This document shows, one piece after another, positions 33,676 to 44,194 of a stretch of 64,000 bases of DNA (position 1 is its first letter; every line of letters begins with the position of its first letter). The notes beneath the pieces are model-generated. The model did no database searches and was not told the DNA's origin. It saw only the letters and a list, made by a program, of their open reading frames with translations. The position numbers and the translations under genes were made by a program. This stretch comes from Paragordius varius. Its lineage: Eukaryota; Nematomorpha. The stretch is from NCBI GenBank assembly GCA_964247055.1, contig OZ176057.1, positions 5,518,001 through 5,582,000 on the forward strand, read 5' to 3'.

Positions 33676-34540
33676 CACTACGATTCAAAATGGGGTATCT
33701 AGGGTCCCCTGACTAAATTTTAGTTGATATTTTGAAAAAACATCCCGAAAGAAATGGTTTAAAATTAAAATGTGTTTATTCTAATAAAAAATATATAAAT
33801 TAGCCAAAATATCTAAATAAAATTTTGTTTGAAAAGTTCTATTTCAAACACTTCGAAGCCATATTTATTATACTATATTTATGCAATATATCGAGATTAG
33901 AATGATGTGTGGGGTAACAAGAAGAATAGATTTATTCGTGGGAGCACAGATATTAAACCAATAGTGGAAAAATGTCAAAAAATAGGCTCCTTTGGTTTGG
34001 GCACATTGAAGAGATTCTAATTATATTGCAAAAATAATAGATGGTTATATAGTTGAGGGAAAACGAGGACGTGGGCGACCTAAAACAAAATGGATAGATA
34101 CAGTAAAAAGAGAGCTAGCAGAATACGAGCTTAATGCAGAGGACGCCATAGATAGAGTTCTATGGCGAGGCAGGTTGTATAACATGACCGCTCTTACGAG
34201 TGAAAAAATTTAATGTAATAATAATAATCGTGATTTATAGCAAATTATTAATTTCACATCTAATATTGAAATTAACCGAAAAAGTGGTTTGTTTATTTCT
34301 AATTTTTATTTAGCTAATGCACAAATGTCTAGTTGATTAAATTTTTATCTTGAGGTTTATCCATAAAATTAGTAATCTCTATTTTTTAAATAAAACTCTT
34401 TTTATATTTCGGTGTAGCAATGTTATACTAATGCAAACTTTTGAAATTGTTTCAATTTGTTTTATAATTATTTGATTTTAAACAGGCCTAGGGTCTCCAA
34501 AGACCCCAATATGAATCGGAAAAGAATAGGTATTCAAGTG
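33676..34540. repeat. TTAA MITE (family D) interrupted by a LINE fragment
   Basis: Flanked by TTAA at 33672-33675 and 34541-34544. Starts CACTACGATTCAAAATGGGG and ends ATTCAAGTG. The central part is interrupted by a reverse-transcribed LINE tail (33894-34228), so the MITE is the older insertion. Confidence 0.85.
33894..34228 (+). mobile_element. 5'-truncated RTE-like LINE fragment
   Basis: Encodes a decayed version of the last ~100 codons of the LINE at 1997-5347, including GYIVEGKRGRGRPKTKWIDT, and ends ATGACCGCTC, then TAATGTAATAATAATAAT. Only the 3' part is present, typical of incomplete target-primed reverse transcription. Frame changes relative to the full copy mark it as older. Confidence 0.88.
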
Positions 34541-34544
34541 TTAA

Positions 34545-35129
34545 GTAATCAAATTAGAACTTTTTCGATTTCCCTTTCTACTAAAACCTATATAAACAAC
34601 AAGTATAGTTTATTTATTTTGGGGGTTTTTCGGCGTTTCTAACTTTTAATTGGTTTTTTAATTTGAATATTCGAATCTAATTAATCGCAGTTGAAGACTT
34701 ATTTTTGGACTTAAGAAATTATGACATTAAAGTGAGCAGTGTTTAAATAACTATTATTTTAATTTGTCCACCAAGAACCCATATTTCAGATCTATTCTTA
34801 TTTAATTAATTGAATTTATGTTTAATAAATGATAGTGTAATAGGCGGAGAGCCGGATTCTTACACTGTGTGTATGGAGTGACAGAAATCGATTTCCATCT
34901 CAGCTCTGGTCATGTGAGCTTACGCAAATCTATCTCCTCACCTTTTAATGTAAAAAAGGCAAAAGATTCTAAGCTAAACTGTATTTGAATAAATCCATAT
35001 AATTTACGTGCATTATAATTGACGACAATTTTATTATAAACTTCGGACAGTTTAAATGGTCCTTAACAATTTTAAGTTAATCTTTTAATATGTCAAATTG
35101 GTTTTTAGATATTTTAAGGGGATTGTATG
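34545..35129. other. Unexplained GC-richer patch at 34837-34990
   Basis: A patch containing GGCGGAGAGCCGGATTC reads open for about 49 codons on the plus strand to a TGA near 34990. I recognise no protein, RNA or element, and see no convincing splice sites. The rest is plain AT-rich DNA. Confidence 0.25.
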
Positions 35130-35640
35130 TTTAATGGTAAATCTTCATGGCATTTTAACTTTTTTATAAGCGATGACATAATGGGGTAGATTTATATCCC
35201 ATTAAATATAATATTCTTTAAGAATTCTTTGAGATAAAATTTAATTGACATTATTCTCTGTATTTGATAAAAAAGCTAGTATTTATACAGTTTTGTCGCT
35301 TCGAGAGACTATTGGTACAGCTTTAAAACACGATTAAATTAAACAACTGATTTATAAAATCAGTAAATATCAAGTTTTTCGCTGGTAAAATGCAATCAAA
35401 AACATTACTCAAGTTATTTTACATTTTTAAATCATAACAATTTTTGTCTACTATATTAGCAATTTAAAAAAAATTCTAAAAAAATGGGGCGAAAACGAAT
35501 ACGATTTCACATTTTTCAAAAATATTTTTTATGCATCTATAGGGCTAGAGAAAGCACATCAAATTCGGGCTAACTTAGATATTTTCTAAAAATATTTAAA
35601 TTTTAAATCGCTTAGAGATATAAAAGTACTTTAACAATTA
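35130..35640 (-). repeat. Dispersed repeat R3, copy 2 (inverted)
   Basis: The minus strand reads CGAAAAACTTGATATTTACT, AATCAGTTGTTTAAT, AAAACTGTATAAATACTAGC, matching R3. It faces copy 3 about 400 bp away, so the two could be arms of one large element. Confidence 0.6.
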
Positions 35641-36039
35641 TGTTAAACTTAATTTCTATTTATAATAATTTTAATTTTTCAATTATAAATTTTTCAATAC
35701 AACATTATTTGTTAAGTCTTTGTCAACAGTATTAATTTATAATGCCTTTAACGGATAAAAATATTTTCAGTCATTTTATATATTTTCAGTCATTTTATAA
35801 ATTTTCATCGAATTTGAATTTATATTAATACATTAAAAGATACTGTTAAACGAAAAATAAATTGTACTTAAACGTAAAGGATATAATATAATTACAAATA
35901 ACTTTAAATAGTTAGAAATGAGGACCAAAATGTTCAGGAATCATGAAAGATAATTAAAATGGATTGATTGATGAGATTTATATATGTCTAAATTATTGGA
36001 TATTTTGATTATTAACAACTGATGGTTGATATAATTTGA

Positions 36040-36480
36040 TTGCTAAAAATTGTGGTTCGCCTTATGACTTTTGGGGAAGTTTTATATCCCAGAGGGATTA
36101 TATTTTTATATCTTTAAAATATTTAAGGCAAAAACCGAATTTAAAAGTATGTTTTCTTTAGTTAAGGTGCATGCTTCATGAAAAAACTTTCAAAATATAA
36201 AATTTTATTATCACTAACTCAAACCTTTTCGCCGATTTTTTCTTTTTTAATCGCTAATACAATGGTTAAATAAATGCATTTGATTGTTAAAAATTAAAAA
36301 TATTAAAAATATTTCAGGTTACATTTTCAGCAAAAACTTGATATTTTATGATTTTAGATCAGCTGTTTATTTCAAGCGTTCTTTGGAGTTGTCCCAATTT
36401 CAGACTACAAAAGTTACAGAACTGTAAAATATATAAGCTTTTTATCAAATACAGGATAACAATGTTTGATATTCTAGTCA
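36040..36480 (+). repeat. Dispersed repeat R3, copy 3
   Basis: CAGCAAAAACTTGATATTTT, TAGATCAGCTGTTTATTTC and GAACTGTAAAATATATAAGC match copy 1. No coding frame. Confidence 0.6.
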
Positions 36481-37507
36481 TCAAGGTTTAGGATTCCATT
36501 TTTTGCATTTTCTGTTAAATAATACAATGCAAAAGACAAAAAATTTGAGGGCACCAATAGGATTTTTAAAATTTGATTGTTTATTTTGTATTATCTATTC
36601 GCATACATATTATCAAATATTTAAACGAACAAGTCGATATAAATGAAATTTTAGAGGCAGTTTTTACTATTATTTTAGAACGAAAATGCAAGATTATCCA
36701 TAATTTTTCATGTGTGGTAGTTAATTTATATCTAAGAAAATAATTTACGGAATATCGATGTTAATGCTGGAAAACATTTTACAAGTATTTTGAAACCAAA
36801 ATTGATAATGACACAGCATGGGTCCTAAGATATGCTACGCATGTCGCATTTTTTTGCGCAGTTGGAAAATTCATAAAAATATAATTCCATTTCCTTACCC
36901 ATGATATGGCCCAGCAAATCATAATAAGTTCCTATTACATTTAGAGTGCTATTTTTGCCTTTGTGATTATTTCCAAGCTTTTCAGGCACGAAATAAGAAA
37001 CCAAATGTTTATGTACCTACAAGACCGGTACCAGATTGATATGGCAAGACTATTATTATATATTCGGGCGTCATGTATGTCGCCAGGCGGATAATACATC
37101 TACAGAGGTTGATTTTTCTGAAGCGTCAACAGTTACCTGCACATAATCGTATCTCTTAACATAATCTTGGTATAATTTTTTCGGCTAATATATCCAGATG
37201 TGGGTGCACTAAATTTGCATCTATAAAAGTATTATTGCCTGACGGCTTACATGACGCCAGAATATGTAAAAATAGGTCTTAAACATGGAAAATGCAGCCA
37301 AGTATGGTATCTTATTAAGAGATAAGGGTTATGGGATACAAAAATCATATTACACCTATCAAAGCGCATACTATGGACAACGAGATCCGTTACAATTATC
37401 TAAAAATCAAGGAACGAATGTTGGTAGAACCCCTATATTAGGGTAAGACAGATTTGGTCCCTGATATAATTTAATCATGCGGTGCGCTATTTAACATAGG
37501 TAATATA

Positions 37508-37550
<43 letters not shown>

Positions 37551-37928
37551 AATAATTTCAGAGCTACTATCGATATATATATATATCTTGTATGGTACTT
37601 ACGGGAAGCAAATAAAGGCAATCGGTAATAATCATGAAAATGAATTAGCATACATATATCCGAAGATAACACAGCTGCTATAAACAATAACAGGCAAGCA
37701 GGAATCGATCGAAGATGCGAGAAGACATAATAAATATTAATTTATTTTTACACAAAATATGAATATATATTTATTTAAGTGCCAATACTAAATTTATAAT
37801 ATATATATCTATTATGTAAAATATTTAATTACTTTTTTGGTATGTTATTATATCTTTGAAGTAGTCTCCTCGCAATTCGCGTGAGAATGTCTAAGCTCTC
37901 CCAACACAGGAACCCTATAAATCTATGA
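36481..37928. other. Unassigned region with inverted GC-richer arms and a small open frame
   Basis: GGCGTCATGTATGTCGCCAG near 37070-37090 is partly mirrored by CTGACGGCTTACATGACGCC near 37240-37260. Downstream a 53-codon plus frame (about 37286-37447; includes KYGILLRDKGYGIQKSYYTY) ends at TAA. I do not recognise it. A (TA)n run lies at 37510-37546. It may be a decayed element of unknown class. Confidence 0.3.
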
Positions 37929-38160
37929 CACTAGACGACAAATTTTTCTGTCATTCGAGCTTTATACATCTTCTGATAATTATTTTTACAGTAAATCTGA
38001 ATTAAAAATTATTAATTCTACCTAAAGAAAATTTTAATTTAATTTTTTAACAAAATTTTAATAAAAAATGTTAAATTCTTAAAATATACAACAAATGCCC
38101 AATTATATATTAATCGAAAGAGTAGTGAAATTGCATTCTAATATGTTTTACATAGAAAAT
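37929..38160 (+). repeat. CACTAGAC-end repeat, second copy
   Basis: Starts CACTAGACGACAAATTTTTC and parallels 21931-22190. No matching right end seen, so a solo left part or a decayed CACTA-type element. Confidence 0.5.
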
Positions 38161-38251
38161 TTATTTTACTTTGAAATCGGAATGAGCTAATCGGTTTTCC
38201 CAAGCCTTGCTTAAAGCTAACAACTATTTTTTGTTATATATTGATTTGTAT

Positions 38252-38490
38252 GGGTAAATAAAATTTGAAATTATACAGACAAACATAATAAATTTATGCC
38301 AATTAAAATTAATTTGTTTTAATATAATTTATTTTGTTGGTAGCAAAAAATATTAAAGACAATTTTTTTTTGAAAAGTCCACCATGCTAAAACCTAGAAT
38401 TTTTTTTACATTAATTAAATGGTTACAATTGGAAATTGTTTTAATAAGTTTCCATTTTACGTTTTGTTCTTGAAATTTATTTTTTATTGT
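38252..38490. repeat. MITE family A copy, rearranged
   Basis: AATTTGAAATTATACAGACA at the left, and an inverse ending TTTTACGTTTTGTTCTTG and TTTTTTATTG. The inner part is altered. Confidence 0.55.
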
Positions 38491-38684
38491 ATTTTGATTG
38501 TTAATAAGTTATGGTGATTGTTGAAAAGAATTATAATATCATAGTTATTTTTACAATATGTAACTTAAATTTCTTTAACATTTGAATTCGTAGTGTGCTG
38601 CTCTAAAAAAATTATTAATAAATATAAAGTACATTAACTATTTTATTAGTTATTTACCTATTTAATATATATATATGTTTTTAA

Positions 38685-39261
38685 CACTTCGATTCGAATT
38701 GGGGTAACTAAATACCCCAGACTAAATTTAAGTTAATATTTTTAAAAAACTATTGAAGGAAACGGTCCCAATTTAAATTTATGCTTCAATCCTGATAAAA
38801 ATTATATAAATATGCCAAAATGTCTTTATAAAATTTTGTTTTGAAAAAAAGTTCAATCTCAAACTACTTCGACGCCATTTTTATTTTACAAATTTTTTGC
38901 AAAATATCGTCTATATTTAATTTTAAGGGTAAAACTAAAGCTAATTTTTAATATAAATTACATCTAACATTGATAGAAATAGAAGAAGCGGTTTATTTTG
39001 TATTATTTTTTAATTTTATCATTTGACACATGTCACGTTGACTAAATATTTACCTTTCGGTTTTAGCTTAAAATAAGTAGTATCAAGTATTTTTTAATAA
39101 TTTTTTTATTTATTTCGGTCTATTAATGTTATCTAACAAAATTTTGCCATGGTTTCGATTCCTTCCCTATTTTTTAAAGTATTTGATTTCAAACAGGCCT
39201 GGGGTGTCCAACTACCCCAATTTGAATCGAAGGACTAAAATGAGTGTGTTGTATCCAAGTG
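38685..39261. repeat. TTAA MITE (family D), best-preserved copy
   Basis: 577 bp between TTAA at 38681-38684 and 39262-39265. Ends CACTTCGATTCGAATTGGGG and GTGTTGTATCCAAGTG. A GGGGTAACTAAATACCCC hairpin lies near the left end and GGGGTGTCCAACTACCCC near the right. The TTAA duplication is that of the piggyBac superfamily; family assignment is inferred from it. Non-coding. Confidence 0.85.
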
Positions 39262-40015
39262 TTAAATATATTTTTCATTCAAAAAAACATTAAATTATAT
39301 AATTTATTCAACAATAATTTTCTTATTCGTTTTTTGCTAAATAAATTTCAATTAATAACCCATAAAACTTAAATTTTACGTGTTATAAAATTGAACGGAT
39401 AAAATATTATTCCTGAATAAATTTATAGCAAATAATAAAAATCCTATAGGTATATAAAAAATAATTGGAGCACAAATTAAGATTGAAAATGTTTAAAAAT
39501 TTATATACTAAATAATATCCAAAATTATATGTTTAAATGTATAGAATTTAAATTATTTTCGGATATTGCTATAAAAAAGTGGAAAATTAAATCTGTTCGC
39601 GATTGTAATTTAAATAAATTAACTAAAAACAAATTTTCCATTTAACAATTAATTTACCATTTTCACAGTTTATATTATACGGTTATATTTCATAAAATTG
39701 GTCCGTAGAAAAAAAAATCTATGAAATATTTCTTTAAAAAAATTTTTTTTTATTTGAAATTAAACGAAGCTATCTAATATTACCGAATTATATTATGGGG
39801 TCAATCAATTATAGACATATAAGTAAAACTAATTATATTTTCAAACTAAATTTCACCTAAAATTGTCTTTATATATATATATATATTTTCTGGTAAAAAT
39901 ATTTTTTTCATTAATGACAGAAGCTATTAAGTTGTTACAGAGAAAAGATATCAAAAAAATATTTAGTAATTCATTTTGAAAAAATTGTCATTCACATTTT
40001 TATTTGATTAACAAT
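39262..40015. other. AT-rich region upstream of the FkbM-domain gene
   Basis: No frames or element ends seen. It would contain the promoter and 5' untranslated region of the gene starting at 40016; a TATA box cannot be singled out in such sequence. Confidence 0.35.
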
Positions 40016-43000
40016 ATGATAATTTCTAGACCAAAATATTCTTTGGCTGATAAAAAGATAATGTTTTTGGAAAAATATCGAAATTACTTAACTTATATTC
40101 TGAAATACACTATCGTGTGGGCTTTCTTGATAATTTCAACTTTTATGCTATTACTTCAAAGCGACACATATGCCATCAATATAAAGTATGAAATAAATTT
40201 TATTTTACTTTTTAGTATTTATACACAATAAATTAAAGTTACATAACATTTTCATTTAATGGCAACTTTTCAATTAGATTAACTTTTCCATTACTAACAA
40301 TATGCGGACAAATATACAGTAAAAATTGAAATTATACGGACAAAATTTAAAAAAACAAAAAAATTTTTCAAAAGACACCCAAACTTTTTTAAACCTTAAA
40401 TTTACCTAAAAAAACATTTAATTATATTCGTAATATACATAATTGATTGTGTTACCAATTTACATTACTATATTATACTGCTATTTAATTATATATTAAA
40501 AAATCAAGATATAAAAAGTATGGTTGTCTGTTAGATAAAAATATTTGCCTTTATATTTTCACATTTTTTCCATATAATTTCAATTTTTACCGTAAATTTT
40601 ATTGATTTCTGAAAGTGTTTGTCGGAAAATATTTTTGTGACGACTATTGATAGGGTTAAGGTGATGTTTTTAGCCGAAATTTTTACGATACCATAGTAAC
40701 CAAATAAAATATCCTAACGCTTATAAAAATAAATGAGTTTTTACTTTTTTAAAAATTTTTATACAAAAGGTAAACCTTATTTTTTAAATTTTTTATTTCA
40801 TTTTAGAAAATGATTCAAATATATTTAAAGAAAAAAACCGCATATATACAGTTGAGATAGATATTATCGGATAAAACGTAATAATGTAAAGGCAAATATT
40901 TTTTTTAAAAGACAACCATACTTTTAAAATCTTGGTTTGAAATGTAAACTATTGTTTGTAATTGCATAGTATTAAATAGAGATGTATATTGCTAACGCAA
41001 CCAATTATATATTTTACAATTGTTATTAAATAGATAAAATAAAGGAAATATTAAGGTCAAAAAAGCATGGTTGTCTTTTGAACAAAATATTTGTCTTTAT
41101 ATTTTTATGTTTTGTCCGTATAATTTCAATTTATACTGTATTAAGGTTAATAAATATTCTTAATGTTTTAAAACAAAAATTTATGATTATAAAAAATAAA
41201 TTTGGATTTTTCCTCTTATAAACATATATTAGAATTTAATTGTGAAGATACCAATATTTAGGCTTAATATCAAAAATGATATGTGTCCTAAGTACCAGAT
41301 AAAGTAATAGGTTTATTTATTATTTTGAAATAGAAAAAAAATATCCACACCCAAATCAAATTTAATTCCCTGGTCTGAAATGACTAGTCAAAAATTTTTG
41401 AGCAATTATACCAGATATTTAGTCCCTAAAACAACCACGACTGGTAAAATGGGGGAAGTTACCACTGTAATTCCTAAAAATGTGGAGACTTTAGAAAATT
41501 CTCAGACAATAGAACCTGAATTACAAAAGGTAATATACCTTCCTCCTAGCCTTCAGGGCTCAAAAAACACTCAATCATTGAGGGGCAAACCAGAATTAAA
41601 CTTAAGCCTGGACCCCAAAATCAAATATTATTCCCAAATTGGTCAAGACAAATTCGTAGAAAAGGTGTTGGGTGGAAAAGTATATTTTTGCGTTACATCT
41701 ACGTCCTATTGGTTTAATTATATTATTTAAACAAAAAAATCCTAAAACGTTAGGCCATTCAAAAAAATCATTTAGTTATATTATCTTCTAAACATACTAA
41801 TATAGAGCATATTTATTATTTGTAAACGCTTTACAAATAATATTTTTGCATTTATAGTGATGGGTGTTTTTGATTTAAATATAATGCTAAATTGATTTTT
41901 AATCAAACATTAATTTATTACAGTTTGTAACTATTCAAGTCCAAAGTTATTAATTTATACTGAAAAACCTAAAAAATTTGACATTAATCGATTTCAGTTT
42001 TTACGATTTAATGAGAAACAAAAAAATTTATTTGGACATATATAAATTTTTTCCAATTTTATCAAATTGAGAATGCGCCTAAGCCTTATAATGTTTAATT
42101 CTAAATATCGCCTAATTTTACAGAAAAAAATGAAATTTTACGGACAAGACGTAAAAATATAAAGATTAATATTGTTTTCTAAATGACAACCATACTTTTT
42201 AAATTTAATATTACTGATTTTTTTACTGAAAAGCATAAAATAGAGTTGTAAATTGGTAAAACAATTAATTATATATTTTATGATCTGTTATACGATAAAT
42301 TAAAATTTGAAAAGGTATGGTTGTCTTTTGATAAAAAAAAATTCGTCTTAATATTTTTATGTTTTGTCCGTATAATTACAATTTTTACTGTAAAAAGATG
42401 AAATAGCCAACCATCTAAAAAGGTAATAAAGTATTTGAATGCTATAATACACTCATTTTAGAATGAAGTGAAATGTGCAACAAGCATATTTAAGCTAAAT
42501 ATATTTGACTACTGTGTTTTCTTTTGATTTACACTAAAAATTGAAATTATACGGAAAAAATGTAATAATATAAAGACAAATATTTTTTTTCAAAAAACAA
42601 CCATACTTTTTAAAACCTTGATTCTGCCCATAAAAATTATTTGATTACAATTGTTAAATAAATAATTAATTGTTTTACCAATATACATCTCTATTTCACA
42701 CTTTACAGTTCACAGCAATGAGCAATATTTAAAATAATTTAGGTTTTAAAAGTATGATTTTGTTTGAAAAATCTTTGTCTTTATTATTTACATTTTGTCC
42801 GTATAATTTCAATTTTTACTGTAATATAATAATTATAATTAAAGTTTTATTAACTGTTTACAGAGAAATGGATTTTTCATAGAGTGTGGAGCTCAGACGG
42901 GGGAACAGTTATCGAATACATTGTATTTCGAAAGATATTTGAATTGGACAGGACTGCTTATTGAGCCATCTCCAACGTATTTCAAAATTCTTAAAGGGAA

Positions 43001-43914
43001 AAGGCGAAATGCATACCTTGCAAACACCTGCCTCAGTCCCCTACCATATCCGATAATGGTAAACTTTATCCAATTTTACATACTGTAATAGAATCAAAAA
43101 TTTTTAACATAGATATTCTCATAAACAAATTGGGTTCTCTATTTTCACATTTTATTAAGTGTAACCGCCAAATACGGAACGATTTTAAGGAAACAGAATC
43201 ATTTAGATTGCATCTTGTTTCAATAAATAGGAGTGTTATTTCCGATTTCAATAGCAACTAATATGATGTTCTAAATTTTACGGGGTAGGAAGTTGGAATA
43301 AAAGATATTGTTAGCTCTTAACTTTGATTTTATGTCGATTTTTCCATCAAATTCTCAGTACTTTCTTTTTAAGCCGTTTTCCAAAACATAATCTAAAATT
43401 AATTTTAATGTTGTTTTTAGTTTTGTAGCTTACGTGTCAGTTTAGAAAGTTATATCATTTGCATATATTTTTTCAAACACAGGTTAATTTTAATGGACAC
43501 CAAATTATGCCCATTGCGAGTAGCGGAAAGCCGGATATAAAAAATGCTAAAAGCGTCGTCCAAAAAAACATGGAAGAAACTAATTATTTCGCAATCAACT
43601 TGACATCAGATGCCATTTTACAATCGTTTATGAAATGTTATCCATTGATTGATATACTGCATGCAATTGAGGCACCTTTAAACACCATAGATTATTTTAG
43701 TTTAGATGTGGATGGCCCTGAATTCGATATTCTAAGATCCATACCATGGTCATTGCTTAATATAAAGGTATTAAGTGTTGAGTATAGACATTATCCATTC
43801 TCAACAAACGATGCAGTTAAGGGAGAAATGATTGAATATATGCGCGAACTAGGATACAAATACAATGAGCTTGGTTTTGATTTAATTTTTGTTAAAAAAG
43901 ATGATGCGTTGTAA
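40016..43914 (+). CDS. Star-like type II membrane protein with FkbM methyltransferase domain
   Basis: Four exons: 40016-40185, 41388-41679, 42864-43058, 43483-43914. All have GT/AG borders and matching phases (2, 0, 0), giving about 362 residues. Residues ~26-48 (YILKYTIVWAFLIISTFMLL) form one membrane anchor after a short basic N terminus, so the domain would face the lumen or outside. The FkbM region starts at YYSQIGQDKFVEKVLGG and continues with NGFFIECGAQTGEQLSNT (the SAM-binding GAxxGE-like motif), WTGLLIEPSP, then FSLDVDGPEFDILRSIPW and LSVEYRH. This layout is that of Drosophila Star and related arthropod proteins. Whether it methylates anything is unknown; Star itself acts in EGF-ligand trafficking. 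The ATG chosen is the first in frame. Confidence 0.88.
40317..40592. repeat. MITE family A copy in intron 1 of the FkbM-domain gene
   Basis: CAGTAAAAATTGAAATTATA to TTTCAATTTTTACCG, with the AAAGACACC and GGTTGTCTGTTAG inner arms. Confidence 0.85.
40849..41138. repeat. MITE family A copy in intron 1 of the FkbM-domain gene
   Basis: CAGTTGAGATAGATATTATC at the left (diverged) and TTGTCCGTATAATTTCAATT plus ATACTG at the right. Confidence 0.8.
42121..42390. repeat. MITE family A copy in intron 2 of the FkbM-domain gene
   Basis: CAGAAAAAAATGAAATTTTA, then CGGACAAGACG at the left; ATAATTACAATTTTTACTG at the right. Confidence 0.85.
42532..42821. repeat. MITE family A copy 43 bp above the exon 3 acceptor
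   Basis: CACTAAAAATTGAAATTATA to TTTCAATTTTTACTG. It ends close upstream of the exon at 42864. Confidence 0.87.
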
Positions 43915-44194
43915 TAGATAGATTTAGAAAAATATATCATTGTTTAATAAAATATTGTATGTCAAAACGGCTTGGTATAAACACAGTGTGATTGTAAAAA
44001 ATATAATGTTAAAAAGGGATGATATAACTAAAAATTAAATTATTAAAATACATATTAATGAAATTAATATTATTAGATGAAATGCTAAAATGAAGAATAA
44101 ATTAAAAAAAAACATTTCTAAAATAAGCGTGATTAGATATTGCATTGGTTAAGAAATTATTAATAAAAAATATAATGATCCATTTTGGAATCTC

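Noticed and set aside
43066-43257. 63-codon minus frame in an intron of the FkbM-domain gene
   Set aside because: No homology or splice signals; antisense to a well-supported intron.
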